NCBI GenBank assembly: GCA_030682475.1
Contig: JAUXOA010000077.1
Location: 44,794-108,793, forward strand
DNA from: Rhodoferax sp.
GTDB taxonomy: Bacteria; Pseudomonadota; Gammaproteobacteria; Burkholderiales; Burkholderiaceae_C
Reading direction: 5' to 3'
Length of the DNA: 64,000 nt
Shown in pieces: positions 1-8,116 of this stretch (its first letter is position 1; each line of letters starts with the position of its first letter). The notes under the pieces are model-generated. The model made no database searches. It worked only from the letters and a program-made list of their open reading frames with translations, and was not told the origin of the DNA. The position numbers and the translations under genes are program-made.

Positions 1-591
1 TGGAGCCTGGTGCTGGTGTTTGTCATCAGCTACTGGCGCATCCCGCAAATTCGGCCCTCGGCCGCGCTGGTGATGCCGATCCTGTTCGTGATGATGGGCT
101 GGCTGATGCTGTCGAGTCCGGGCGAGGTGCACTTTCCGAAATCGTTTCGCACACCGTGGCTGTATATCCATGTCGGGTTAGGCAAGGTATTCCTCGGCGC
201 GATGCTGGTGGCCGTCGGGCTGGCGGGCGTGATCCAGATGCGCCGCAGCGCTGTCGGATTGATCTGGTTCCAGCGTTTGCCGTCGGACCAGCAACTGGAC
301 GACCTGGCGTACCGCTTCATGGCGCTGGCGTTGATCTTCAACAGCCTGATGGTGGTGGCCGGCGCCATCTGGGCGCAGGATGCCTGGGGACGCTACTGGG
401 CCTGGGATCCGCTGGAAACCTGGGCCTTTATTACCTGGCTGTTGCTGGCCGTGGCGCTGCATGTGAGGCTGACGTTCAAGCCCGCGCCGCGGCTATCGTC
501 AATGATGGCGTTTGCGGTGTTTGTGATCGCGTTCCTGACGTTTTTTGGGGTGCCGTTTGTGACGGATCGGCCGCATCAAGGCACGTTTTGA
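1..591 (+). CDS. ccsA: CcsA/ResC-type cytochrome c biogenesis protein, 5'-truncated by window edge
   Basis: The last 196 residues of an integral membrane protein; the reading frame is open to base 1, so the start lies upstream. The tryptophan-rich heme-handling motif WGRYWAWDPLETW is clear near residues 126-138 of the visible part, and is followed by two hydrophobic helices. A conserved-looking His lies in TPWLYIHVGLGK. This matches the CcsA/ResC family, the heme-delivery half of System II (Ccs) cytochrome c maturation, which works with a ResB/CcsB partner that would be upstream. It is odd to find it in the same gene run as a complete System I set (10574-17686). Family assignment is firm; pathway role is inferred. 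Confidence 0.85.
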   Translation, partial: WSLVLVFVISYWRIPQIRPSAALVMPILFVMMGWLMLSSPGEVHFPKSFRTPWLYIHVGLGKVFLGAMLVAVGLAGVIQMRRSAVGLIWFQRLPSDQQLDDLAYRFMALALIFNSLMVVAGAIWAQDAWGRYWAWDPLETWAFITWLLLAVALHVRLTFKPAPRLSSMMAFAVFVIAFLTFFGVPFVTDRPHQGTF

Positions 592-659
592 GCGCCAGCC
601 CCTGGCAGCCCACTCCCTTTGACTCGTTGTTGACTCGCTGTTCAAGCACAAGCGCCCCC

Positions 660-2606
660 ATGGAATCCGCACTCCACGCCCATCCCGATGTCCGCCGCCT
701 GACCGCTGGCTGGCTGCTGCTGGCGTTAAGCGCGCTCGCCCTCTCAACGCTGTGTGCAGTTCTGCTGATTGCCGCGCGTACCCCCTGGCTCGGCACGCTC
801 GTCGCTTCTGGTGAACTGTTCGGCCGCGCGCTGGTACTGCATGTCAGCCTGGCGGTGGTGGTCTGGTTTCTGGCTTGTGCCGCTGCGTTCTGGACGCTGG
901 CAGCCGGTACGCAGGCTAGCGCCTTGCGCTGGACCACGCTGGCGCTGGCTGTGGCTGGACTGATGGCGATGGTGCTGCCGCTCTTCTTCGACGCCGCGCA
1001 GCCAGTGCTGGTCAATTACGTGCCGGTGCTCGATCATCCGGTGTTTCTGGCCGGTCTGGCGCTCTTCATCGCCGGGGTCGCGCTGTCGGGTGCGGCCTCG
1101 GTGCCGGGTGCGCTGCGCCAGTTAAACGAGGGGCCGGTCTGGCGCCTCGGCGCGCTGTTGTCGATGCTGGCCGCAGCGGTGGCGCTCGGTGCCTGGCTGG
1201 CGTCCATGGCGATGGCGGGCTTGCCCACCAATCAGGCCCGATTCGAGCTGCTGGCCTGGGGACCGGGCCACGTCTTGCAGTTTGTCCACGTCATTCTGTT
1301 GATGAGCGTCTGGAGTGTATTGGGCGAACAGCTGCTGGGGCAGGCGATTGCGCCGCGTCGCTGGCTGGTCGGCTTGCTGCTGCTGGCTGCCGTTCCGGTG
1401 CTGGTGGCGCCTGTCATCTATCTCAATTATCCGATTGACAGCCCCGATTTTCGCCGTGCCTTCACGCTGTTGATGGCCTTGGGTATCTGGCCGGCCGCCG
1501 CGCTGCTGGCGCTGCGCCTGTTGCTGCTGTTAAACCGTGCGGAGCGCGCGGTCTGGACGGCACCGCAAGCACCGGCCCTGCTGTTGTCGATCCTGCTGTT
1601 CCTGCTCGGCTGCGTGCTGGGCGCGCTGATCCAGAGTGACTCGACCATGGTGCCCGCGCATTACCACGGCACGGTCGGCGCCGTGACGCTGGCTTACATG
1701 GCGCTGGGCTACCAGTTGCTGCCGACCTTCGGCGCGCGTGTCGGCGGCGGCGCGCTACTGCGCTGGCAGCCGCTGCTGTACGGCTCGGGCCTGATGATTC
1801 TGGCGCTGGCGCTGGCCTGGTCGGGCACGCTCGGGGTGCCGCGCAAGACTTTGCACGTCGACGTCATCGTGCAATATCCAGCTTATTTTGCTGCCATGGG
1901 CCTGGCCGGGCTGGGTGGCTTGCTGGCCATAGTCGGTGCTGCCTTGTTCGTGCTGAACGTCCTGCGCAGTCTGCGTGCCGGCTGGCCCACGCCGACACAG
2001 AACCCAGGTCGGCGCGATGTCAGGTGGCCTGCGATAGCGCTCGCGCTCGGGCTGACCGCGGCGATTGGCCTGCTGCTGGCCTATGGCTCGGCCGACCACG
2101 GCACCGCAGTGGCGGCCAAACGCGCGGATCCGCGCCAGGACGCCACGGGGCACGCAGCCCAGATGCGCAAGGAAGAAGTCAAGCGCCGCTTCGCGCAGGG
2201 TGTGACTTTGCTCAACGCCAAGCAGTTTGAGGCGGCCGCGAGTGAATTGCACCGGGTCCTCGAGCTGGCGCCGCAGATGCCGGAAGCGCATGTCAACATG
2301 GGCTTTGCCATGCTCGGCGTGCAGCGCTACGCGATGGCCAGAGACTTTTTCAACGTGGCGATCGATTTGAATAAGCATCAGCTCAACGCCTACTACGGAT
2401 TGGCCGTCGCACTGGAAGGCTTGCGCGATCTGCCGGGTGCGCTGGGCGCCATGCGCAGTTACGTTCACCTGAGCAAAGCAGACAATGCCTATTTGCCCAA
2501 GGCGAATGCAGCCCTATGGGAATGGGAAGCCGAGATGAAGACGGCCCAGGGAGACAATGGTGAGAAAAGCGCCATTGCAGGCGCAAAGCGAGTCGTGAAT
2601 CCATGA
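660..2606 (+). CDS. Heme-copper-oxidase-subunit-I-like membrane protein with C-terminal TPR domain
   Basis: 648 residues from ATG 660. About twelve hydrophobic segments fill residues 10-480, followed by a soluble tail with TPR repeats at about 502-632. The membrane part resembles heme-copper oxidase/NO reductase catalytic subunits: His61 in an early helix, a GPGHVLQFVH segment (His204, His210) like helix VI, and PAHYHG (His334, His336) like the HxH of helix X that binds both hemes. Residues 211-333 contain no histidine, so the helix VII HH pair that completes the CuB site is missing. Heme binding is plausible, canonical oxygen reduction is doubtful. It sits between ccsA and a TlpA-like gene whose start overlaps its stop. 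Automatic pipelines would likely call it cytochrome c oxidase subunit I. Confidence 0.75.
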   Translation: MESALHAHPDVRRLTAGWLLLALSALALSTLCAVLLIAARTPWLGTLVASGELFGRALVLHVSLAVVVWFLACAAAFWTLAAGTQASALRWTTLALAVAGLMAMVLPLFFDAAQPVLVNYVPVLDHPVFLAGLALFIAGVALSGAASVPGALRQLNEGPVWRLGALLSMLAAAVALGAWLASMAMAGLPTNQARFELLAWGPGHVLQFVHVILLMSVWSVLGEQLLGQAIAPRRWLVGLLLLAAVPVLVAPVIYLNYPIDSPDFRRAFTLLMALGIWPAAALLALRLLLLLNRAERAVWTAPQAPALLLSILLFLLGCVLGALIQSDSTMVPAHYHGTVGAVTLAYMALGYQLLPTFGARVGGGALLRWQPLLYGSGLMILALALAWSGTLGVPRKTLHVDVIVQYPAYFAAMGLAGLGGLLAIVGAALFVLNVLRSLRAGWPTPTQNPGRRDVRWPAIALALGLTAAIGLLLAYGSADHGTAVAAKRADPRQDATGHAAQMRKEEVKRRFAQGVTLLNAKQFEAAASELHRVLELAPQMPEAHVNMGFAMLGVQRYAMARDFFNVAIDLNKHQLNAYYGLAVALEGLRDLPGALGAMRSYVHLSKADNAYLPKANAALWEWEAEMKTAQGDNGEKSAIAGAKRVVNP

Positions 2607-3193
2607 TGCTTACCCCGCAGTGTTCGGTCAGTCTCGTGTTCTGCCTGCGGCGCGTGACGGTAGTGTGCCTTTTGCTGGCGTCCCTTGCGGCCTGCGATAA
2701 AGCAGCCGCGCCGGCCATACCCCTATTGATGGAAGGGCAGGCTTTTCCGTCTTCCATGCTTGATTTCATTTCAGGCGGAAGCGATGCCGGCCAAGCCTGG
2801 CAAGGGAAAATACTGGTGCTTAATATCTGGGCGACATGGTGCCCGCCGTGTCGCCGCGAGATGCCCGACCTGGAGCATTTGAGCAAGATACTGGATCCGA
2901 AACGTTTCGTGGTGATCGGTCTGTCCGTCGATGCGGATGCTTTACTGGCATCCGAATTTCTTTTACAGAATGGCATCACCTTTGGCAATTTTTTTGATCA
3001 GGACGGCAAGATGTCGCGTCAATTGGCCTTGAAGGTTTATCCGGAGACTTTTGTGATTGCGCCGGACCGCACCCTGCTGCGGCGCATGACTGGACTGCAC
3101 GCGTGGGGCAGCCCCGAGATGGTCAGCATGCTGGAAGGCCTCTATCAGGCGCAGCAGCGTACAAACGGGGGGGGAACGAATGTTCGCAAATAA
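2603..3193 (+). CDS. TlpA/ResA-like thioredoxin-fold lipoprotein
   Basis: 196 residues, starting at ATG 2603, overlapping the previous stop. An N-terminal hydrophobic stretch ends in LAAC, a lipobox with Cys31 as the lipid-modified residue, so the protein is probably anchored in the periplasm. The redox motif WCPPC (Cys80, Cys83) sits in a thioredoxin fold, with a cis-Pro region VYPETFVI near the C-terminus. TlpA/ResA proteins reduce apocytochrome CxxCH cysteines or guard copper sites, which fits the cytochrome locus. It overlaps the following kinase gene by 14 bases. It is distinct from the CcmG at 15440, so the locus has two thiol reductases. Confidence 0.85.
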   Translation: MMLTPQCSVSLVFCLRRVTVVCLLLASLAACDKAAAPAIPLLMEGQAFPSSMLDFISGGSDAGQAWQGKILVLNIWATWCPPCRREMPDLEHLSKILDPKRFVVIGLSVDADALLASEFLLQNGITFGNFFDQDGKMSRQLALKVYPETFVIAPDRTLLRRMTGLHAWGSPEMVSMLEGLYQAQQRTNGGGTNVRK

Positions 3194-4685
3194 CGGGCGT
3201 GGTTTCGCCCTGTCCATCAGAATCAAAGGACTGATCGTGTTCGCCGCGTTGATGTTCTATTCGGTCGTCATCGCCCTATTTGCATTTCATCAAAAAAACC
3301 TGTTGCTGCACGATTTCGAAGAAATACAGCGGACGATTGAAACCGAAACGATGTTGAGGCAGGCGGACGTCTCGACCTTCCATGCGCTAATGGCGATATT
3401 CGTCAATATCGATGCGTCCGACCATGCAGCGGGGATGCAGCGTATCCAGATGCATTATCAATTGTTGCAGCGTCGGCAAGCAGAGTTGACAGCACGTTTG
3501 CCCGACGCTTCCCTGAACGTGGCAGGTTTGAATGCGGCCTGGGACGAGGTCAACAAGGATTCGTCCAGGGCCAATCTGAACCGGCTGATCGTTGCACTGC
3601 TCAAGACCAAGAATGATCTCGCCTTGTTGACAGAGCAAGTGCAAGAGAGCCGAAAATCGATGTCCGAGCGTTACCGCACGCAGAGTGACTCAGCGGCGAT
3701 GACGACCTTCCTGCTCGGGATGCTGGGGCTGGGGCTGGTGGGCACAATCATAGGCTTGTTTTTCCGGCGCTTGACCGACGATTTGCGGATGCTGCAAAAC
3801 AGGGCGCTGGAAATCGTGAAAGGTTTTCGTGGCAAGCCGATTGCGATCACGCGGCACGATGAAGTCGGCCAGTTGATGATGGCCGTCAACAGTATGGCGG
3901 ACACGCTGGACCAGCACGAAAAAGAGTTGATGCTCGAGCGGCAAAAGTATTTTCATCAGGAAAAAATGGCCGCTATTGGCGCATTGGCTGCCGGCGTCTC
4001 GCATGAAATCGGCAATCCGATTGCCGCCATTTCCGGCATCGCGCAAGAAATGATCGAACGTCGCGCGGCGAGCGGAGGCGCTTGTAGGGTAGAAGATTGT
4101 CACGACTGTCGGCCGGACCTGATTTACGCGCAGACGCAACGGCTGGCTGCGATCACGCGCGAAATTTCAGAGTTCGCGTCACCGCGCGCCGCCGAAGCGC
4201 AGTTTCTCGACTTGAATGAGCAGTTGCGCAGTACCAGCAGTTTGATCCGCTACGACAAACGCCTGCAGCACGTCACCTTGCGGCTCGATCTGGATGCCCA
4301 GTTACCGGCGATTTACGGCGTCGCCGATCAACTGACGCAGCTCATCATGAATCTGTTGATCAATGCCATGGATGCATTGGAAGGCGTGCAAGGCCGTACG
4401 CCAACCATCGTGATTAGCACGCGCGCGGACACTGAGCGCGCCTGTGTGGTCATCGAGGACAACGGCCATGGCATCGAGCAGGAAACGCTGAGCCGGGTAT
4501 TCGAGCCCTTCTTCACGACCAAGTCGGCTGGTAAGGGCACCGGACTCGGATTGTCCTTGTGTTACTCGATCGCCAAGAAGCACGGCGGCACCATCGAGAT
4601 CGATTCCACCCCGGGTACGGGCACGCGAGTGCAGGTCTTTTTCCCTTTTAACGATAGCGCCTTTAACGAAGCGAATTTCATATGA
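3180..4685 (+). CDS. Membrane sensor histidine kinase with cysteine cluster in DHp hairpin
   Basis: 501 residues. Transmembrane helices lie near residues 16-36 and 178-198 and bracket a mostly helical periplasmic sensor of about 140 residues. A HAMP-like segment follows, then a HisKA domain with phospho-acceptor His275 in SHEIGNP, and an HATPase domain with an N box (NLLINAMDAL), a G1 box (DNGHG) and a G2 box (GKGTGLGLSL). Between the two DHp helices is ACRVEDCHDC, placing Cys302, Cys307 and Cys310 in the hairpin. That is unusual and suggests metal or redox input. The gene overlaps its response regulator by 4 bases, so they form a cognate pair; the signal is unknown but is likely tied to the surrounding redox genes. 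Confidence 0.9.
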   Translation: MFANNGRGFALSIRIKGLIVFAALMFYSVVIALFAFHQKNLLLHDFEEIQRTIETETMLRQADVSTFHALMAIFVNIDASDHAAGMQRIQMHYQLLQRRQAELTARLPDASLNVAGLNAAWDEVNKDSSRANLNRLIVALLKTKNDLALLTEQVQESRKSMSERYRTQSDSAAMTTFLLGMLGLGLVGTIIGLFFRRLTDDLRMLQNRALEIVKGFRGKPIAITRHDEVGQLMMAVNSMADTLDQHEKELMLERQKYFHQEKMAAIGALAAGVSHEIGNPIAAISGIAQEMIERRAASGGACRVEDCHDCRPDLIYAQTQRLAAITREISEFASPRAAEAQFLDLNEQLRSTSSLIRYDKRLQHVTLRLDLDAQLPAIYGVADQLTQLIMNLLINAMDALEGVQGRTPTIVISTRADTERACVVIEDNGHGIEQETLSRVFEPFFTTKSAGKGTGLGLSLCYSIAKKHGGTIEIDSTPGTGTRVQVFFPFNDSAFNEANFI

Positions 4686-6076
4686 AATCCCTGGACGTGA
4701 TGGTGATTGATGATGAGCCGGCGATTCGACAGATACTGACGGCGTATTTGCTCAGGGCGGGCTACAACGTTTTTCAGGCACCGAATGGCCTGGAGGCATT
4801 CGAACGCCTGTCCAAAGGCGATATTGAGGTCGCGATTTGCGATATAAGAATGCCCGATATCAGCGGTATTGAATTGGTGCGGCGAGTTCGCGCTGCCGGA
4901 GTCGATACCAGTTTCATCATGATGACTGCGTTCGCATCGGTGGACACCGCGATTGAAGCGATCCAGGCCGGCGCATCCGAGTACATGATCAAGCCGGTAC
5001 GCAACGAGGAGATGCTGCTGCGTCTCGTGAAAGTAGGCGACATGCGCGGTTTGCACGCCGAGAATCGCGTGCTGCGCAGTCTGGTGCAGGGCAAGAAGGA
5101 AGAACAGTTTGCCTTCATATCGCCCGCGATGCGTGATCTGGATCGCCTGATCGCCAAAGTGTCGCCCACCGACAGTACAGTTCTCATTACTGGAGAAAGC
5201 GGCACCGGCAAGGGCGTCATCGCGCGCCGTATTCATCAGCAAAGCCCGCGCGCCAGTGCGCCTTTCATCCCGGTGAACTGCGGCGCGCTGCCGGAAAATC
5301 TGATTGAAAGCGAATTGTTCGGCCATACCAAGGGCGCATTCACCGGCGCCGACAAGGCCAGGAAAGGCCTCTTTCTGGAAGCGGACAGCGGGACGATTTT
5401 TCTCGATGAAATTGGCGAGTTACCGCTGCTGTTGCAGGTCAAGCTGCTGCACGTGATCGAAGAAAAATCGATCCGGGCGGTCGGCAGCGAACAGGCGCGG
5501 CGCGCCGATGTGCGGATCGTGGCGGCCACCAATCGCGACCTGACGCAAATGGTGGCCGAAGGGAGATTCCGCGAAGACCTGTATTTCCGCCTGAGTGTGT
5601 TCCATATCCACGCGCCGCCATTGCGTGAACTGAGTCAGGATATTGCGAAATTGGTGCTATTTTTCCTGCAACGAGGGGCGATACGCCTGAATGTGGGGGG
5701 AGAGATATCGATTGACCCCGAAGCGGAAGAAATTCTGATTGCGTACGAGTGGCCGGGGAATATGCGGGAGATGGAGAGCGTGATTGATCGCGCATTGATT
5801 CTGGCGGACGAAGGGCATGTCACTTGTGCTGATCTGCCGCCCCATATTACCAAGGGTGCGCGCGCAGGAATGCCAGGATTGGCGATACCGGATGGCGGCG
5901 ATAATCTGCGCGATCAGGTCAGGCGGTTCGAGAGTGCGCTTATTTGCAAGGCGATCGAGGACTCGGCTGGCGATCGCCGTGTGGCAGCGTTAAAACTGGG
6001 AATAGGCTTGTCCAGTCTTTATCGGAAACTGGAAGAGTTGGAAACGCATGGGTTGCTACAGGATAATATGGTATGA
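4682..6076 (+). CDS. NtrC-family sigma-54-dependent response regulator
   Basis: 464 residues in three parts. The receiver domain (1-120) has phospho-acceptor Asp54 in ICDIRMPD. The AAA+ domain (about 140-375) has Walker A GESGTGKG, the sigma-54 contact loop GAFTGA and Walker B TIFLDEIGEL. A Fis-type helix-turn-helix at the C-terminus contains LGIGLSSLYRKLEEL. The start overlaps the kinase stop (ATGA), which indicates translational coupling. It should activate sigma-54 promoters. The nearest downstream -24/-12-like sequence is at 6110-6125, but it lies very close to the next start codon, so the target remains unproven. Confidence 0.93.
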   Translation: MKSLDVMVIDDEPAIRQILTAYLLRAGYNVFQAPNGLEAFERLSKGDIEVAICDIRMPDISGIELVRRVRAAGVDTSFIMMTAFASVDTAIEAIQAGASEYMIKPVRNEEMLLRLVKVGDMRGLHAENRVLRSLVQGKKEEQFAFISPAMRDLDRLIAKVSPTDSTVLITGESGTGKGVIARRIHQQSPRASAPFIPVNCGALPENLIESELFGHTKGAFTGADKARKGLFLEADSGTIFLDEIGELPLLLQVKLLHVIEEKSIRAVGSEQARRADVRIVAATNRDLTQMVAEGRFREDLYFRLSVFHIHAPPLRELSQDIAKLVLFFLQRGAIRLNVGGEISIDPEAEEILIAYEWPGNMREMESVIDRALILADEGHVTCADLPPHITKGARAGMPGLAIPDGGDNLRDQVRRFESALICKAIEDSAGDRRVAALKLGIGLSSLYRKLEELETHGLLQDNMV

Positions 6077-6143
6077 GTCCCGTCACGAAACCCGATCGGC
6101 CTGACGCGCTGGTCCTCTTGTTGTGTAGTGAGAAGGAAAACAC

Positions 6144-6707
6144 ATGAAAAAGAAAACAATGCTTGAAACAGGTCTGAAATACCTGGGTGTGGGAATGGTG
6201 TTGTGGGCTCTCATCACACCTTGGGCGGTGGCGGGACCTGAACAGGATACCGAATTGGCGGAAAAAGAATTCGCACGCGGCGATTTGCTGGCGTCGATGG
6301 GCTTATGGAGAAAGGCGGCGGAACAAGGTTATGCGCCAGCGCAGGTACGCTTGGCCGATATCCTGGACAAAGCCGAAGAGGACGTAGAGGCGGCAGATTG
6401 GTACCGCAAAGCGGCAGTCCAGGGCAATGCCGCCGGTGAATATGGGCTGGCACAGATGTACCTCAAGGGCGAGGGCGTCAAGAAGGATGTTGAGCAAGCG
6501 CGATTTTATAATTTGCGGGCAGCGGAAAAAGGCTATCTGGAGGCCGTGGTATTGATGATGGAGGCCTACCGAAGCGGTGGCATGGGTGTTGCAGTCGATA
6601 TCACACAGGCCGATGCATGGGAAGCCAAGCTAATCGCCTTGTCGCCCGGCTACAAAAGAGCGCCTGTGATAGACAAGGAAAAGGACAAAAAGGGGGGTGC
6701 CAAATGA
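6144..6707 (+). CDS. Sel1-repeat periplasmic protein
   Basis: 187 residues with an N-terminal signal-like segment (residues about 12-30, ending AVAGPE). The body contains Sel1-like TPR repeats, visible as AAEQGYAPAQVRLADI, AAVQGNAAGEYGLAQMYLKG and AAEKGYLEAVVLMMEAYRSG, about 36 residues apart. Such repeats make protein-protein scaffolds. The C-terminus is lysine-rich (KEKDKKGGAK). A good ribosome site (GAAGGA) precedes the ATG. A weak sigma-54-like sequence is centred near 6118. The stop overlaps the start of the cytochrome c gene, suggesting co-expression. The binding partner is unknown. Confidence 0.8.
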   Translation: MKKKTMLETGLKYLGVGMVLWALITPWAVAGPEQDTELAEKEFARGDLLASMGLWRKAAEQGYAPAQVRLADILDKAEEDVEAADWYRKAAVQGNAAGEYGLAQMYLKGEGVKKDVEQARFYNLRAAEKGYLEAVVLMMEAYRSGGMGVAVDITQADAWEAKLIALSPGYKRAPVIDKEKDKKGGAK

Positions 6708-7021
6708 AGTTGACAACGAACATTTTTAGCACGGCGCTGGCGGGATTAACCCTGCTGTTGGCCTGTGGTGCGGCGCAGGGCGCAGACACCAACAAGGGGC
6801 GCCAGTTGTTTGCCGCCAACTGCGCGATCTGTCATGGCCAAACCGGAAGAAGCGTGATGCCCGGTGCGCCCAATTTTGATCGCGGCGAGGGCCTGTTGCG
6901 GCCCGATTTCACTTTGCTCACCGCCATCCGCTCGGGCAAGAACGCGATGCCGGCTTTTCAGGGCATCTTGCCTGACCGGGATATTCTGGATGTGATTGCT
7001 TATTTGAGAACTTTGCATTGA
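6704..7021 (+). CDS. Small mono-heme class I cytochrome c
   Basis: 105 residues from ATG 6704, which overlaps the previous stop. A signal peptide of about 24 residues ends at AQGA. The heme site is CAICH (Cys40, Cys43, His44) and the sixth ligand is probably Met82 in NAMPAFQG. The C-terminal helix DRDILDVIAYLRTL is typical of class I cytochromes. It would be exported, receive heme through the ccm machinery encoded downstream, and shuttle electrons in the periplasm. Partner proteins are probably encoded in the same run; the electron donor and acceptor cannot be read from sequence. Confidence 0.92.
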   Translation: MKLTTNIFSTALAGLTLLLACGAAQGADTNKGRQLFAANCAICHGQTGRSVMPGAPNFDRGEGLLRPDFTLLTAIRSGKNAMPAFQGILPDRDILDVIAYLRTLH

Positions 7022-8109
7022 TGCGTTTGTTGAAATTCTTGTTGTTGAGCGCATCGATTGCGATCTCCGTCAGTGTGGCTCATGCCCAGGGCAAGACCGT
7101 GGACGGTGGGCTTGCGCCCCATGTTATTGAAACCTTCAACGTCGGCGACAGCGCCTACGTCCGTGCCCTGGCGGTCGAGCAGAAAGCGGGTGCGCTGTGG
7201 GTCGGGACATCGAAGGGGGTGCATGAAATCGATGTGGCTTCCGGCAAACTGCGAAACACCTTTACCCGTGCGAGCGGGTTGGCCAATGAATACGTGTTCG
7301 CCATTGGCATCGACCAGCAAGGCTACAAGTGGTTTGGCACCAACTCCGGTGGCGTATCGCGCTATCGCGACGGCAAATGGAAAACCTATTTTCCGATGCA
7401 CGGCCTCGCCGATTACTGGGTTTACTCATTCGCGAATCAGAAAAATGGTGACTTGTGGATTGGCACTTGGGCCGGCGCGAATGTGGTCGACATGAAAACC
7501 CTGAAATTCCGCACCTACGTCAAGGAATTGGTCAACGAGTGGGTGTATGGCCTGGGCGTCGATGCGCGCGATCAGGTCTGGTTCGCCACCGAGGGCGGCG
7601 TCTCCATGTTTGACGGCAAGGCCTGGCGCTCCTGGACCCACAAGGATGGCATGGGCGCCGCCAATCCGGGCAAGTTGCTGGCAAGTCCGAATACCGGGCT
7701 TGGTACGCGCTCACGCCATGATCTGGGACTCGGTTCGGAAGATGGTTCGCCGAGCTACAACCCAAACTATGTATTCTCGATTCTGGTGGCCGCAGATCAG
7801 TCGATCTGGGCCGGCACCTGGGGCGGTGGTGTGAGCCGCTTTGACGGCAAAAAGTGGACCAACTTCACGACCAAGGACGGCTTGGCCGGCAACATTGTGT
7901 ACAGCATGGCGCAGGATGCGAAAGGCGTCTTCTGGTTCGGCACCAACAAAGGATTGACACGCTACGACGGCAAGAGCTGGCGCAGCATTGATAACCGGAG
8001 CGGACTGCTCGACAACAACGTGTATGCGCTCGCGGTTGCCCCGAACGGGGACATCTGGGCCGGAACCAAACGTGGCGTCGCGCGTGTCGGTCAATCAAAA
8101 GGGAAATAA
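7021..8109 (+). CDS. Secreted seven-bladed propeller protein (two-component-regulator-propeller type)
   Basis: 362 residues from ATG 7021; a TTG codon directly before is possible but less likely. A signal peptide ends at VAHAQG. Seven blade signatures follow at regular spacing: LWVGTSKGV, KWFGTNSGGV, LWIGTWAGA, VWFATEGGV, IWAGTWGGGV, FWFGTNKGL and IWAGTKRGV. This is the Reg_prop repeat usually seen as the sensor of hybrid histidine kinases, but no kinase is attached here. An extra loop of about 40 residues sits between blades 4 and 5. The next gene encodes a paralog with the same layout. Function is unknown; ligand sensing or scaffolding of extracytoplasmic redox proteins is possible. Confidence 0.85.
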   Translation: MRLLKFLLLSASIAISVSVAHAQGKTVDGGLAPHVIETFNVGDSAYVRALAVEQKAGALWVGTSKGVHEIDVASGKLRNTFTRASGLANEYVFAIGIDQQGYKWFGTNSGGVSRYRDGKWKTYFPMHGLADYWVYSFANQKNGDLWIGTWAGANVVDMKTLKFRTYVKELVNEWVYGLGVDARDQVWFATEGGVSMFDGKAWRSWTHKDGMGAANPGKLLASPNTGLGTRSRHDLGLGSEDGSPSYNPNYVFSILVAADQSIWAGTWGGGVSRFDGKKWTNFTTKDGLAGNIVYSMAQDAKGVFWFGTNKGLTRYDGKSWRSIDNRSGLLDNNVYALAVAPNGDIWAGTKRGVARVGQSKGK

Positions 8110-8116
8110 GGAAATC

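Noticed and set aside
660..2606. Calling this gene a true cytochrome c oxidase subunit I
   Set aside because: The helix VII histidine pair is missing and no subunit II or III gene is nearby, so only a family-like label is given.
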